Shown here in pieces: positions 1 to 8,544 of a DNA stretch of 35,613 nt. Position numbers and translations under genes: made by a program. The notes beneath the pieces are model-generated. The model searched no databases. It was given only the letters and a program-made list of their open reading frames with translations, and had not been told where the DNA came from. Source of the DNA: Chloroflexota bacterium (lineage in GTDB: Bacteria; Chloroflexota; Anaerolineae; DSLN01); the NCBI GenBank assembly GCA_902812335.1, contig CADDZL010000005.1, forward strand, positions 1 through 35,613. Reading direction: 5' to 3'. The first letter of the stretch is position 1, and every line of letters starts with the position of its first letter.

Positions 1-992
1 CCGATTGTCACGGTCTGAAGGTGTAGTGGCAGGTGGAGCAACACAAACGCATTGTAGACTACGGCCATAATGCCTGCCCCGATGAGGGCACCATAGGCTG
101 TGCCCTCGCCACCAAACAGACTCGTGCCGCCAATGATCGTGGCTGCGATGACGGCCAGTTCGTCACCCACGCCCAGATTGGTCGCGGCGGTAGAGAGGAT
201 ACCCGCCCTCATGATGCCGGCCAGAGCACATAGCCCACCGACAGCAACGAAGGTGAACAACCGCACTTTGTCCACATCCACGCCCGACAGGCGTGCGGCC
301 TGCTCATTGCTGCCCGTCGCGTAGATCTGGCGTCCCAGCACTGTATTCGCCATGAACCAACTGAACACTGCCACCAGGACCAACATGATGATAGCTGCGA
401 AGGGCACCGGCCCGATGTAGCCTGCGCCCAGGAAATTCACACTCGGATCGCGCATGGGGATATTGCTGGCGACAGTGCCCTCCAGGCCCGTTGCCAGCAA
501 GAAGGTGAGACCGCGTGCGATGCTGAGCATACCCAGTGTGGTGATGAACGCATTGATCTTGACCTTGGTGATCACCAACCCATTGATCGCCCCCAGCGCC
601 AACCCCAGGCCAATGCCGGACAGCGCGGCCAGCCAGGGCTCAAAGTGATGGTAGGTCATCAACCGTGCCGTGAACATCGCGCTCACACCCAAGAGAGAGC
701 CCACCGACAGGTCGAGCCCGCCGGCTACCAGAACCATCGTCTCCCCGATCGCCATGATAGCGATCGTGGACATGGCCTGCATCACATTGAAGATATTCAG
801 TGGGGTCAGGAAGTAGGGGCTGGCAAAGGACATGAGCACGAACATGAGGATCAGGGCAGTCAATACGCCCATCTCCTTCACCTGATAGATCCGGACCAGC
901 CAGGCGGGAGCGGTGATCCTTCTAGCCTTCACTGGCATCTCGCGCTGTGTCGAGGCGACGTCTGTCTGAACAGGGTCCGTCTGCATGGTCAT
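1..992 (-). CDS. Sugar ABC transporter permease, RbsC/XylH type (partial, C-terminus off the left edge)
   Basis: Inner-membrane permease of a ribose/xylose-type ABC importer. The minus strand is open from an ATG at 992 to the window edge, 330 codons, without a stop. The translation shows the family signature AGGLDLSVGS after the second membrane helix, then SGVDVDKVRLFTFVAVGG and, near the cut end, AATIIGGTSLFGGEGTAYGA, all typical of BPD_transp_2 (RbsC) permeases. Three in-frame ATGs lie at 998, 992 and 986. The GAGGAG Shine-Dalgarno is 7 nt from the 992 codon, so that start is preferred. It begins 36 nt after the ROK repressor gene and closes the visible pentose operon; ATPase and binding protein are expected beyond the edge (inference). 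The exact sugar cannot be read from the permease alone, but the neighbours suggest xylose. Confidence 0.93.
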   Translation of the reverse strand, partial: MTMQTDPVQTDVASTQREMPVKARRITAPAWLVRIYQVKEMGVLTALILMFVLMSFASPYFLTPLNIFNVMQAMSTIAIMAIGETMVLVAGGLDLSVGSLLGVSAMFTARLMTYHHFEPWLAALSGIGLGLALGAINGLVITKVKINAFITTLGMLSIARGLTFLLATGLEGTVASNIPMRDPSVNFLGAGYIGPVPFAAIIMLVLVAVFSWFMANTVLGRQIYATGSNEQAARLSGVDVDKVRLFTFVAVGGLCALAGIMRAGILSTAATNLGVGDELAVIAATIIGGTSLFGGEGTAYGALIGAGIMAVVYNAFVLLHLPLHLQTVTI

Positions 993-1028
993 AGTCATTC
1001 TCCTCGGCGGGGCTACGTCCCCGCCTGA

Positions 1029-2336
1029 TCACAGAACGCTGGCTGCGAACGCCACACGACCTTCCAGGGGGACTTCTGGCGCCGGCTTGGGATACCAGGC
1101 GGCAGGGTTGTCCAGGATCGCCCGCAAAATCAAAGCCACCCCACCCATGACGCAGGCGTCAAACTTAAATGCCGACAAGGTGATCTCGACCCCCTGCCGT
1201 GCTGCCACCAATGCCCGCGCATCTACCTCCTGTTGAGCCCGCGGCAGGATGTAAGGGCCTGCCAGGCTGAGCACCCCACCCAGCACCACCAGGCTGGGGT
1301 TGAAGGCATTGATTAGATTGGCGATGCCGATGCCTAAATACCGACCTATCTCATCTAAGGCACTGAGAACCGCCGGTTCGCCCTGGGCTGCGGCCTGCAA
1401 TATGTGCTCCATCCCAATCGCATCAATGTCGCCGCCCGCCAACGCCAGCAGATTCTGAGCGCGCCCCTCGACCGCCGCCTGGCGCACCCGCCGCACAATA
1501 GCCGTAGGACCGACCAGCGTCTCCCAGCAGCCGCGATTGCCGCAATTGCACTGCGGACCCTCCGGCTCAAGCGTCATGTGGCCGACTTCGCCGGCAAAGC
1601 CACCCATACCGCCATACAGCTTCCCCTCGATCACCAGGCCACCGCCCAAGCCCACACCGGCGCTCAAGTAAACGAAGTTGTCCACCTGCCTGGCCACGCC
1701 CAACATCCGCTCTCCCAGCGCCGCCGCGTTCGCCTCATTTTCCACCACCACCGGCACGCCAAAGCGGCGCCCCCACAACTCGCGTAGCGGAACATTGCTC
1801 CATCGCAGGTTAGGGGCGAACAGGAGCGTACCGGTGGTGTGATCAACCAACCCAGGCACACCCAAACCAATGCCGAACAAGCGGCAGTCACAATTCGTGG
1901 CCTGCGAAATGGCTTCCTGCACCAGGCCCTCAGCCTGTTCCAGCACTTCCGCCTGGCTGGCGTCAGTGAGCCTCTTGCCTGCATCAGTCGTCTCAATCTC
2001 GCGCCGCCAGAGCACATTGGCCTTCATGTCGGTGACTACGACAGAGATGAAGCCCACGCCGATCTCGGTGCCGATCAGTCGCCCGGCATCAGGATTTACG
2101 TCTATCAACACGCCGGGGCGACCGGGCCGCTGACCGGATAAGCCGGTCTCTCTCACCAGGCCCCACGACTGCAACTGGGTCAGCAAACTGCCGACGGTGC
2201 TCTTGTTCAGACCACTGATCTCGGTCAGGTGGGCACGCGAAATCGGCCCCCCGGCCTCCCACAGATAGTTCAGCACGATCGCCAGGTTACGCTCACGCAC
2301 CCAGATCTGATCGCCGGTTCGGTAGCGTCGCTTCAC
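1029..2336 (-). CDS. ROK-family transcriptional repressor, XylR-like
   Basis: 435-aa sugar-responsive repressor of the ROK/NagC/XylR family. An N-terminal winged helix-turn-helix (about residues 20-80, with HLTEISGLNKSTVGSLL as the recognition part) is followed by a ROK sugar-binding domain. The domain carries the ROK zinc signature, seen here as EVGHMTLEPEG then CNCGNRGCWE. Its ATG overlaps the xylulokinase stop by four bases (ATGA at 2333-2336), so it is translationally coupled and probably autoregulated. The inverted repeat at 5082-5106 is the natural candidate operator. Length is normal for ROK repressors, which are longer than ROK kinases because of the HTH. Xylose or xylulose as the inducer is inference from the operon. 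Confidence 0.9.
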   Translation of the reverse strand: MKRRYRTGDQIWVRERNLAIVLNYLWEAGGPISRAHLTEISGLNKSTVGSLLTQLQSWGLVRETGLSGQRPGRPGVLIDVNPDAGRLIGTEIGVGFISVVVTDMKANVLWRREIETTDAGKRLTDASQAEVLEQAEGLVQEAISQATNCDCRLFGIGLGVPGLVDHTTGTLLFAPNLRWSNVPLRELWGRRFGVPVVVENEANAAALGERMLGVARQVDNFVYLSAGVGLGGGLVIEGKLYGGMGGFAGEVGHMTLEPEGPQCNCGNRGCWETLVGPTAIVRRVRQAAVEGRAQNLLALAGGDIDAIGMEHILQAAAQGEPAVLSALDEIGRYLGIGIANLINAFNPSLVVLGGVLSLAGPYILPRAQQEVDARALVAARQGVEITLSAFKFDACVMGGVALILRAILDNPAAWYPKPAPEVPLEGRVAFAASVL

Positions 2337-3862
2337 TGCGCCTCCGCCAGAGCCTGAAAGGTCGGTTGCAGCGCCGGATACAATGAGCGGTATAGAGGGT
2401 ACAGCCGCTGGTAACGCTGCACGTTCTCAGGAATGGGCAAGGTGCGATCGGTCACACGCACAGTCTGGGCCACCGCCTCCTGCACGTTGGCGAAAACCCC
2501 CGCCCCTACGCCCGCCAGCAACGCCGCACCGTAAGCCGCACCCTCCGTCACATTGACCAGCACCAACTCTGTCCCAAACACATCTGCCTGGATCTGCCGC
2601 CATAGCGGGCTGCGAGCGCCACCACCGGAGGCGCGCACCTGCTCGATAGGTATGCCCAGGCCCTTGATCAGTTCCAGGCTATCGCGCAACCCAAACGACA
2701 CGCCCTCGAGCACAGCCCGCACCAGGTGGCTCTTGCCATGCCGCACGGTCAGACCGACAAAAGCACCGCGCGCTTGAGGATCAGGGTATGGCGTGCGCTC
2801 GCCGGTGAGGTAAGGCAGGAAAAACAGTCCATCGCTGCCCGCCGGCGCGCGTGCCGCCTCGCGCGTCAACAGATCATAGGGGTCATCGCCGGTGAGCAGC
2901 GCGGTTGAGCGTTCTGGATCACCCAGGGTGTCGCGAAACCAGCGGAATGAGCCGCCCGCCGACAGCATCACACCCATCACATGCCACTTGCCGGGCACCG
3001 CGTGGCAGAAGGCATGCACTCTGCCCTGCGCTTCGGCGGCGAATTTCTCAGAGTGCGCGAACACCACGCCCGACGTGCCGGATGTGACCGAGATCACTCC
3101 GGCCTGAACCACGCCGCTGCCCACCGCCTGAGCGGCCTGGTCACCGCCGCCACCGACTACAGGTGTGCCGGGCTTCAGGCCGGTGGCTTGCGCCGCGGCC
3201 GCGCTCACCCTGCCGGAGACCTCCGGCGACTCGGTGCAGCGTGGCAACCAGTCGGCCGGGATATCCAGCAACTTCAACATCGCTTCCGACCAGCGCCGTC
3301 CCGCTACGTCCAGCAACGATGTGCCCGAAGCATCCGATACTTCCGTGGCGTACTCGCCTGTCAAGTGGTAACGCACATAGTCCTTGGGCAAGAGAACCTG
3401 GGCTGCACGCTCGTACACTTCCGGCTCGTTCTCCCGCACCCAGAGGACCTTGGGGGCAGTGAAACCGGGTAAGACCGCATTGCCGGTCAGTTCCAGCAGC
3501 CGCCCCAAGCCGCCAACCCTGTCGGTGATCTCGGCACATTGGGGGCCGGTGCGCTGATCGTTCCACAAGATGGCCGGGCGCAAGACCTGACCGCCCCGAT
3601 CCAGCAGCACCAGGCCATGCATCTGGCCGGTCAACCCCACCCCGCTGATGTCATCGCCCGTCAGACCGGCGCGCGCCAGCGTCGCCCGGATGCTGGCGCA
3701 CACACCCTGCCACCAGTCGGATGGCATCTGCTCTGACCACAGCGGGCGAGGCGCGTAAAGCGGATATTCGGTAGTAGCACTGGTCAGGACATTGCCCTGC
3801 TCGTCAATCAGCAGTGCCTTAGCCCCCGTCGTGGAGACATCCAAACCTAAGAGGTAGGCCAT
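2333..3862 (-). CDS. xylB: Xylulokinase (FGGY family)
   Basis: 509-aa FGGY carbohydrate kinase that phosphorylates D-xylulose to xylulose 5-phosphate for the pentose phosphate pathway. The N-terminal phosphate-binding segment reads LGLDVSTTGAKALLID. The xylulokinase-type LTGQMHGLVLLD motif follows, then the catalytic-base region GGGGDQAAQAVGSGVV, and the C-terminal FGGY signature region contains VRASGGGARSPLWRQI. Length matches XylB (about 480-510). A GGAGG Shine-Dalgarno overlaps the end of the upstream isomerase gene, 12 nt away. Other FGGY kinases (ribulokinase, gluconokinase) are less likely because of the MHG motif and the xylose-isomerase-like neighbour. Confidence 0.92.
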   Translation of the reverse strand: MAYLLGLDVSTTGAKALLIDEQGNVLTSATTEYPLYAPRPLWSEQMPSDWWQGVCASIRATLARAGLTGDDISGVGLTGQMHGLVLLDRGGQVLRPAILWNDQRTGPQCAEITDRVGGLGRLLELTGNAVLPGFTAPKVLWVRENEPEVYERAAQVLLPKDYVRYHLTGEYATEVSDASGTSLLDVAGRRWSEAMLKLLDIPADWLPRCTESPEVSGRVSAAAAQATGLKPGTPVVGGGGDQAAQAVGSGVVQAGVISVTSGTSGVVFAHSEKFAAEAQGRVHAFCHAVPGKWHVMGVMLSAGGSFRWFRDTLGDPERSTALLTGDDPYDLLTREAARAPAGSDGLFFLPYLTGERTPYPDPQARGAFVGLTVRHGKSHLVRAVLEGVSFGLRDSLELIKGLGIPIEQVRASGGGARSPLWRQIQADVFGTELVLVNVTEGAAYGAALLAGVGAGVFANVQEAVAQTVRVTDRTLPIPENVQRYQRLYPLYRSLYPALQPTFQALAEAQ

Positions 3863-3874
3863 GAGTGCCTCCGG

Positions 3875-5023
3875 TTATCTTTCCAGAGGAGGCAACGGGC
3901 TTAGCTTGTCGGGATGAGACGCACGCGCCCGGATCAGGTAGGCTTCCAGCCAGCCACGCGCCTTATCCGGATGCTCCACCGCCCACAGCACCTGCTCGTG
4001 GTCAAGGGAGTTGATGCGTTCATTCGCCGCCCGCAGTGCGTCCATGCTGTTCCGCAGCGCGATCTCCACCGGCATCCGTTCCGGGTTGATGTCGATGCCA
4101 AAGTAGCCCTGATAACCATACATCTTCAGGGTATATAGCGCAGCCTCAAGCTGCTCCGGTCCAATCACGCCCACATTCAGGTCCTGGTCATAGTTCCCCA
4201 GTGGCTGGCTATTCCAATGCGAATGGAACAGCCGCCCATACTCCATCACCAGACTGAAGGCATAGGCCAGGTCCTCATAGGCCATCAGCATATGCCCGAC
4301 TTCCGGGTTCATCCCCACCAGGGCATGTCCCTCGCTCAAAAGCTGCCGATTGGCCGGATTTTGTAGCAATGCCTCGACCTTGTGCCCCAGCAATACGCCT
4401 TCCGCCGTCGTGCCGTACAGGATATGCCCGCGTGGCTCATACGGCTTGGGCTCAAAAGCCACCCGCACCCCCGGCACCCCATCCATCGCCTCGGCCAGCC
4501 CCTGGGCAAAGCGGTCGCGGGCGGCATAGAAATTCTGGCCGAAGGGGTTCTCGTAGCCGTCAATGCCGGGCCAGACGACGGCGAAATCGGTGTCCAATTC
4601 TTTATTCAGCTCAAAGGCGCGTTTGGTGCGTTCGATAGCCATCATGCGGACGTGGGACAGAGGCGAACTGAGGGAACCCCATTCGAACGTGGCATCATAA
4701 AACAAAAGCGGGATGACCGTTAAGATGCGTATGCCGGTATCCCGCGCGAACTGCTGCCAGACCTCCAGATTGTCCTCGTTGATCTCGTTGGGGTAATGCG
4801 CCTCCATCGCGGCCAGGCCGTCATCTTTGAGCTTGGCAGCGATGTCGAGACGGGCCGGGATGTCGAGGGGGGGCGTATAGCGGTCGTGGAAGCGTCCCCC
4901 ACCTGGGGCGAAATACCAGATACCGGCTGAGAACTTGAGGTCTAATTCGAAGGTTTGCAGGTGCCTGAGAAGTTCGGTGTCACTGCGTCGAAGTGCCTGT
5001 GGACGGTGGTCAACCCAACCCAT
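3875..5023 (-). CDS. Xylose-isomerase-like TIM-barrel sugar isomerase
   Basis: 382-aa TIM-barrel protein aligned by eye with class I (actinobacterial-type) xylose isomerase. Matching landmarks are W36, H76 (catalytic His position), W151, the EPKPYEPRG block with E191 and K193, NPEVGH with E241 and H244, NYDQDL with D279 and D281, and GIDIN with D311. The block LFHIDLN of Streptomyces XylA reads LFHSHWN here, so the metal-1 ligand Asp is replaced by H269, and the Asp paired with the catalytic His is also not conserved. The protein therefore looks like an aldose-ketose isomerase with a different metal site, closer to rhamnose-isomerase/epimerase barrels at that strand. AAGGAG lies 6 nt before the ATG. 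It is the first gene of the operon with xylB, so D-xylose to D-xylulose is the best guess; another pentose is possible. Confidence 0.82.
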   Translation of the reverse strand: MGWVDHRPQALRRSDTELLRHLQTFELDLKFSAGIWYFAPGGGRFHDRYTPPLDIPARLDIAAKLKDDGLAAMEAHYPNEINEDNLEVWQQFARDTGIRILTVIPLLFYDATFEWGSLSSPLSHVRMMAIERTKRAFELNKELDTDFAVVWPGIDGYENPFGQNFYAARDRFAQGLAEAMDGVPGVRVAFEPKPYEPRGHILYGTTAEGVLLGHKVEALLQNPANRQLLSEGHALVGMNPEVGHMLMAYEDLAYAFSLVMEYGRLFHSHWNSQPLGNYDQDLNVGVIGPEQLEAALYTLKMYGYQGYFGIDINPERMPVEIALRNSMDALRAANERINSLDHEQVLWAVEHPDKARGWLEAYLIRARASHPDKLSPLPPLER

Positions 5024-5081
5024 GTTGTGCTCCTTTCTGTAGAGGACAAGCTGGCCCGCCCGACTGAGGGCCCTTCCCGGT

Positions 5082-5106
5082 TTAGTTTATCCAACCGCCA
5101 AACTAA
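5082..5106. promoter_or_regulatory. XylR/ROK-type operator (inverted repeat)
   Basis: Perfect 7-bp arms TTAGTTT (5082-5088) and AAACTAA (5100-5106) are separated by 11 bp. The arms match those of the Bacillus XylR operator half-sites (TTAGTTT...AAACTAA), recalled rather than searched. The site begins just downstream of the predicted transcription start of the xyl operon, where a bound repressor would block transcription. Confidence 0.75.
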
Positions 5107-5114
5107 TTATAATT

Positions 5115-5142
5115 ATTATAGTCAGGTCCTGTTCGATGTCAA
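5115..5142 (-). promoter_or_regulatory. Sigma70 promoter of the xylose operon
   Basis: On the minus strand, TTGACA (5137-5142) and TATAAT (5115-5120) are separated by 16 bp, both hexamers being perfect consensus. The predicted start is near 5108, next to the operator at 5082-5106 and about 85 nt before the isomerase start codon. Such a strong promoter fits a repressor-controlled catabolic operon. Confidence 0.85.
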
Positions 5143-5196
5143 TAGGGCGAACGTTTTTTTTAAGGGAATTGTGCCCCAAGGGGGATTAAACACAGC

Positions 5197-5227
5197 GCCC
5201 GGCCGGCCACTCAGCGGCCGGCCGGGC
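5197..5227 (-). terminator. Strong GC hairpin after the hydroxyacid dehydrogenase gene
   Basis: A perfect 12-bp stem (5197-5208 with 5216-5227, sequence GCCCGGCCGGCC) has a 7-nt loop. It lies 36 nt downstream of the minus-strand gene ending at 5263. The following tract (TGTTTAAT) is only weakly T-rich, so it is an imperfect intrinsic terminator. It also insulates the xyl promoter. Confidence 0.6.
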
Positions 5228-5262
5228 AGGCTTCATCTGGCTGGTCATCCTACCCTGCTCGG

Positions 5263-6132
5263 CTAGGACTGCCTGAGCACGTCAACAACACGAGCCAGAT
5301 CGGCTGTGTCGAGCCCCAGGTTGCCCGCCATGCGGTACATCTCGCGAGCAATCGCCACGGTGGGCATGGGGACACCCAGGTCGTCCGCCAGACGGAGGGC
5401 ATAGGTCAGGTCCTTACGCATCCAGCGTAAGGCAAAGTGGGTTTGGCTACGGTCACGAGCGAGCATGCGAGGGACCACGGCCTTGACGAACGGGCTGCCA
5501 GGGCTGCTGCTCGTAATCAATGAGGCAACCTGCTCCATGTTGAGGCCGGCCCGTTCGGCCAGCGTCAACCCCTCGGCCAGGCCGGTGGCCTGCACCGCGA
5601 CGATCAGATTGTTAACGAGCTTCATGACCGCACCCGACCCACCTGGCCCCATATGGTGGATTTCACGGCTGATTGCTTCCAGCACTGGCCGCGCCCGTTC
5701 GAGCGCCGCCGCATCGCCTCCGACCAGAATCTTTAAGTCCGCGGCCTCGGCCGCGTCTTTGCTGCCCAGGACGGGTGCGTCGAGCAGGGCAAGCCCCCGC
5801 GCTGCCGCCCGTTGGGCCAGTTCGCGCACCCATGCCGGCGAGAGTGTGCTGCACTCAACCAGGACGGCCTGCGGGGGCGCCCCGGCCAGCGCGCCTTCCT
5901 CACCCAGCCAGATCGCCTGCGAGGCGGCGTCGTCACCGACCATGCTGATGACGACATCAGCACCCTGCGCTGCCTGGCGCGGTGACACCGCGACCCGCGC
6001 ACCCTGCGCGGCCAATTCTTCAGCCTTCGCGCGTGTGCGGTTATAGACGGTAAGAGGAAATCCGGCCTTGAGGATGTTGCGGGCCATGGCGCTGCCCATG
6101 ATCCCCAGGCCAAGCAACGTTACGTTATCCAT
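5263..6132 (-). CDS. NAD(P)-dependent beta-hydroxyacid dehydrogenase (GLYR/GarR-like reductase)
   Basis: 3-hydroxyisobutyrate dehydrogenase superfamily oxidoreductase. A Rossmann GLGIMGSAMA motif sits at the very N-terminus, followed by the substrate-binding ECSTLSP and the catalytic-Lys block GSGAVMKLVNN. The segment APVLGSKDAAEAADLKILVGG resembles the glyoxylate/succinic-semialdehyde reductase branch (PVxGSKxxAE) more than classical 3-hydroxyisobutyrate dehydrogenases. Two starts are possible. ATG at 6159 overlaps the galT stop (ATGA) but adds nine residues without a good ribosome site. ATG at 6132 puts the glycine motif in the usual place and has GGGAG 10 nt upstream, and is used here (289 aa). 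It is coupled to galT, but a role in galactose metabolism is not evident; small semialdehydes or glyoxylate are the family's substrates. Confidence 0.85.
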   Translation of the reverse strand: MDNVTLLGLGIMGSAMARNILKAGFPLTVYNRTRAKAEELAAQGARVAVSPRQAAQGADVVISMVGDDAASQAIWLGEEGALAGAPPQAVLVECSTLSPAWVRELAQRAAARGLALLDAPVLGSKDAAEAADLKILVGGDAAALERARPVLEAISREIHHMGPGGSGAVMKLVNNLIVAVQATGLAEGLTLAERAGLNMEQVASLITSSSPGSPFVKAVVPRMLARDRSQTHFALRWMRKDLTYALRLADDLGVPMPTVAIAREMYRMAGNLGLDTADLARVVDVLRQS

Positions 6133-6155
6133 GTTGACTTCGCTCCCTAGTGTTC

Positions 6156-7253
6156 TCATAAGTTGTAGTTGTGTCCTGCATCTTCACCGACCCTCGCCGC
6201 CCGATAGTGCTGGTCACTTAGAACGCGCAAGCGTTCGGCGGCGGTTTCGGGCGTCAGATCGCGTTGGGGCATGGCCAGCATCTCGTAGCCGACCATGAAT
6301 TTCCTCACGGTGGCTGAGCGGAGGAGAGGTGGGTAGAAATGCGCATGCAAATGCCACTCGCTGTGCGCCTGGCCATCGCCGGGGGCTTGATGGAAGCCCA
6401 TCGAATAGGGGAATGAGGTCTCGAACAGATTGTCGTAGCGGGCGGTCACGCGACGCAGCAAATCGGCCAACCCCGTCACCTCGCTTGGCGTGAGGTCAGT
6501 GAGAGCGGCCACGTGACGATTAGACAGGACGAGGACCTCAAACGGCCAGACAGCCCAGAAGGGCACCAGGGCGGTAAAGTGCGGGTTGGCGACGACCAGG
6601 CGTTCGCTACTTCTTGTCTCGGCAGCCAGGACATCGCACAGCAGACACGACTGATGTCTGTGGAAGTATTCAGATTGAGCCCGGAGCTCTTTCGCCGGCT
6701 CGTTAGGAATATGACCGGACGCCCAGACCTGGCTGTGGGGATGCGGATTGGAAGCACCCATCAGCGCGCCCTTATTCTCAAACACTTGAACATAGCTGAT
6801 GAAGTCGCGTTCGCCGAGATCGCGGCTCTGATCGGCCCAGGTGCGGACGACGGCTTCCACTTGCGACTGAGATAGTTCAGGCAGATTGAGATCATGGCGG
6901 GGCGAGAAGCAGACTACACGGCAGATGCCGGGTTCAGCTTCGGCTACAAATAGGTTAGGACCGGGCTCAGTCGCGGCAGGCGTCGGCAAGCCGGAGGCTG
7001 GTGGCAGAAGTGCAGCAAAGTCGTTATCAAAGACAAAAGTGGAGGTGTAATGGGGATTCTGGGCACCACCGGCACGCTTATTACCTGGGCAGAGGTAGCA
7101 GTTCGGATCATACGCCGGCAGGCTTTCCGCAGGCACCTTCTCGACCTGGCCGAGCCACGGGCGTTGCGCACGTTGGGGGGAGACCAGCACCCATTCACCT
7201 GTCAAGAGATTGAGACGGCGGTGAGGAGAATCGAGTATATTATAAGCTCTCAT
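6156..7253 (-). CDS. galT: Galactose-1-phosphate uridylyltransferase
   Basis: Leloir-pathway enzyme exchanging UMP between UDP-glucose and galactose 1-phosphate. The hallmark [10 protein letters not shown] motif is at residues 169-177, with H173 in the position of the uridylylated nucleophile. A C52-x2-C55 pair (CYLCPGN) is the usual metal-site part, and the C-terminal [24 protein letters not shown] block is typical. An upstream in-frame start exists at 7292, but the ATG at 7253 overlaps the previous gene's stop (TGATG) and has GGAG 6 nt away, giving 365 aa, the normal length. It lies between a membrane protein and a hydroxyacid dehydrogenase in one overlapping operon. galK is divergent 1.2 kb away. 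Confidence 0.95.
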   Translation of the reverse strand: MRAYNILDSPHRRLNLLTGEWVLVSPQRAQRPWLGQVEKVPAESLPAYDPNCYLCPGNKRAGGAQNPHYTSTFVFDNDFAALLPPASGLPTPAATEPGPNLFVAEAEPGICRVVCFSPRHDLNLPELSQSQVEAVVRTWADQSRDLGERDFISYVQVFENKGALMGASNPHPHSQVWASGHIPNEPAKELRAQSEYFHRHQSCLLCDVLAAETRSSERLVVANPHFTALVPFWAVWPFEVLVLSNRHVAALTDLTPSEVTGLADLLRRVTARYDNLFETSFPYSMGFHQAPGDGQAHSEWHLHAHFYPPLLRSATVRKFMVGYEMLAMPQRDLTPETAAERLRVLSDQHYRAARVGEDAGHNYNL

Positions 7254-8476
7254 CAATAGCTCCGGGCGATCTCCGCAAACACCAGCAGCCATACAAGCAG
7301 TCCAAATGCGAAAACAGGCACTTTGATCCTCGAATTTGTACCCAGCAAGATGACGGCACCTAGGATATAGAACTCTGATAGAGCGCGCAAGAAAGCCCAG
7401 TCTTCAACCCAGATCAATCCAGTGAGCACTGACGCCAAACCGGCATAGAGCAGCCAGGCGAGCTTCACATGACGGCTGGCTGTACTTGAGCGCAGAGAGA
7501 AAAGGATGGAGACAGCGAATACCACAAGAAAGACCAGTTCGGTAAACCAACGTCGTTGCAAGGTCGTCTGGAGAGCCGCCGTGTAGCGAAAGAACGCGAT
7601 CAATCCAACGAACGGCCAGCCCAGAGCGCCACTACCTCCTAAAAGCCCGATCTGTCCCCAGCGCCCCAGCAGGATCAGTTGCCAGACCGCAAGGAGAACA
7701 CCCGGAACAATGAAGTAATGCCATGTGATCTGAGGAGCGCCTGTGCCTGCCCTGTCCTTAACCGCCCAGACACAGAACGCTGCCAGCGCCACAAGAACGG
7801 TAGTCTCCTTCGTGAGCACAGCCAGGGCAAGCAGGATAGTGGCCTGGGCTGATCGCTGCTGTCGTATCAGCCATAGGCTGGCAAGCACAAAGGAGAGCGC
7901 CATTACTTCGGTGAGATCCTTGGACAGGGTAAGCGCAAATCCCGCATAGAAGGAAAATACCAGACCCCATAGAGCATGTTGCTTCATGGACCGTGCATGT
8001 AGACCCCCAAGCCACGCCGTCAAGCACACAGCCGCATAATTGACGAGGATCATGACCGTGGATACAAGCTCAGCACGACCTAAAGATAGCGCCCACACCA
8101 GGAGTGGGTATACGATGCGCTGCTGACGATAGGCCGGGGTGTCAAGGGTGATGCCGAATTCCGTTCGTTCAGTCGTGAACGGGTCTAGAGCCAGGCGATA
8201 ATAGAACTGACCATCATAGCCCGCAGAGTGGTTCAGGACGATCAGATTCCTCGGAACAAGGTCTCGATTAGCGAACTGATCACCTGCCTGTACCAAATAC
8301 GAGGGGTCATACCCGTGTCTGCCGAGCACCGCCACCGTCAGGAGAAAGTAGGCTGCGGCTGCAATTCCCAAAGGAACCAGCGGAGAGTCGAGCCGACGCA
8401 CGGGATGGGCACTCGTCCTCAATGGCTTTGCCTGGCGGTCACCCGTACTGTACCACAAACTGGCAGAGTACACCAA
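7253..8476 (-). CDS. Polytopic membrane protein, possible GT-C type glycosyltransferase
   Basis: 407-aa integral membrane protein with about nine to eleven hydrophobic segments. A first helix at about residues 34-52 is followed by a long extracytoplasmic loop holding [14 protein letters not shown] and [11 protein letters not shown]. This loop pattern and the later [10 protein letters not shown] resemble lipid-linked-sugar (GT-C fold) glycosyltransferases of the GT39/GT87 kind, so that role is suggested but not shown. No ATG is available near the N-terminus: the start is TTG at 8476 (AAGG 8 nt upstream) or the adjacent GTG at 8473. Its stop overlaps the galT start by one base. Divergent from galK with only 68 bp between them. 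Confidence 0.7.
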   Translation of the reverse strand: MVYSASLWYSTGDRQAKPLRTSAHPVRRLDSPLVPLGIAAAAYFLLTVAVLGRHGYDPSYLVQAGDQFANRDLVPRNLIVLNHSAGYDGQFYYRLALDPFTTERTEFGITLDTPAYRQQRIVYPLLVWALSLGRAELVSTVMILVNYAAVCLTAWLGGLHARSMKQHALWGLVFSFYAGFALTLSKDLTEVMALSFVLASLWLIRQQRSAQATILLALAVLTKETTVLVALAAFCVWAVKDRAGTGAPQITWHYFIVPGVLLAVWQLILLGRWGQIGLLGGSGALGWPFVGLIAFFRYTAALQTTLQRRWFTELVFLVVFAVSILFSLRSSTASRHVKLAWLLYAGLASVLTGLIWVEDWAFLRALSEFYILGAVILLGTNSRIKVPVFAFGLLVWLLVFAEIARSY

Positions 8477-8495
8477 AGAACTGGCCTTATGATCT

Positions 8496-8523
8496 TTGAG
8501 TCTTGGTGCGTTCGTGGTAATAT
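8496..8523 (+). promoter_or_regulatory. Putative galK promoter
   Basis: TTGAGT (8496-8501), 16 bp, TAATAT (8518-8523), placing the transcript start near 8530, about 15 nt before the galK ATG. A GAGG lies between, at a spacing of about 12 nt from the ATG. Reasonable but not perfect match. Confidence 0.5.
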
Positions 8524-8544
8524 GGAAAGAGGGAACACCTGCAT

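Noticed and set aside
5263-6159. Longer start of the hydroxyacid dehydrogenase at 6159
   Set aside because: Possible by ATGA overlap with galT, but the extra nine residues displace the glycine motif and lack a ribosome site; kept only as an alternative.
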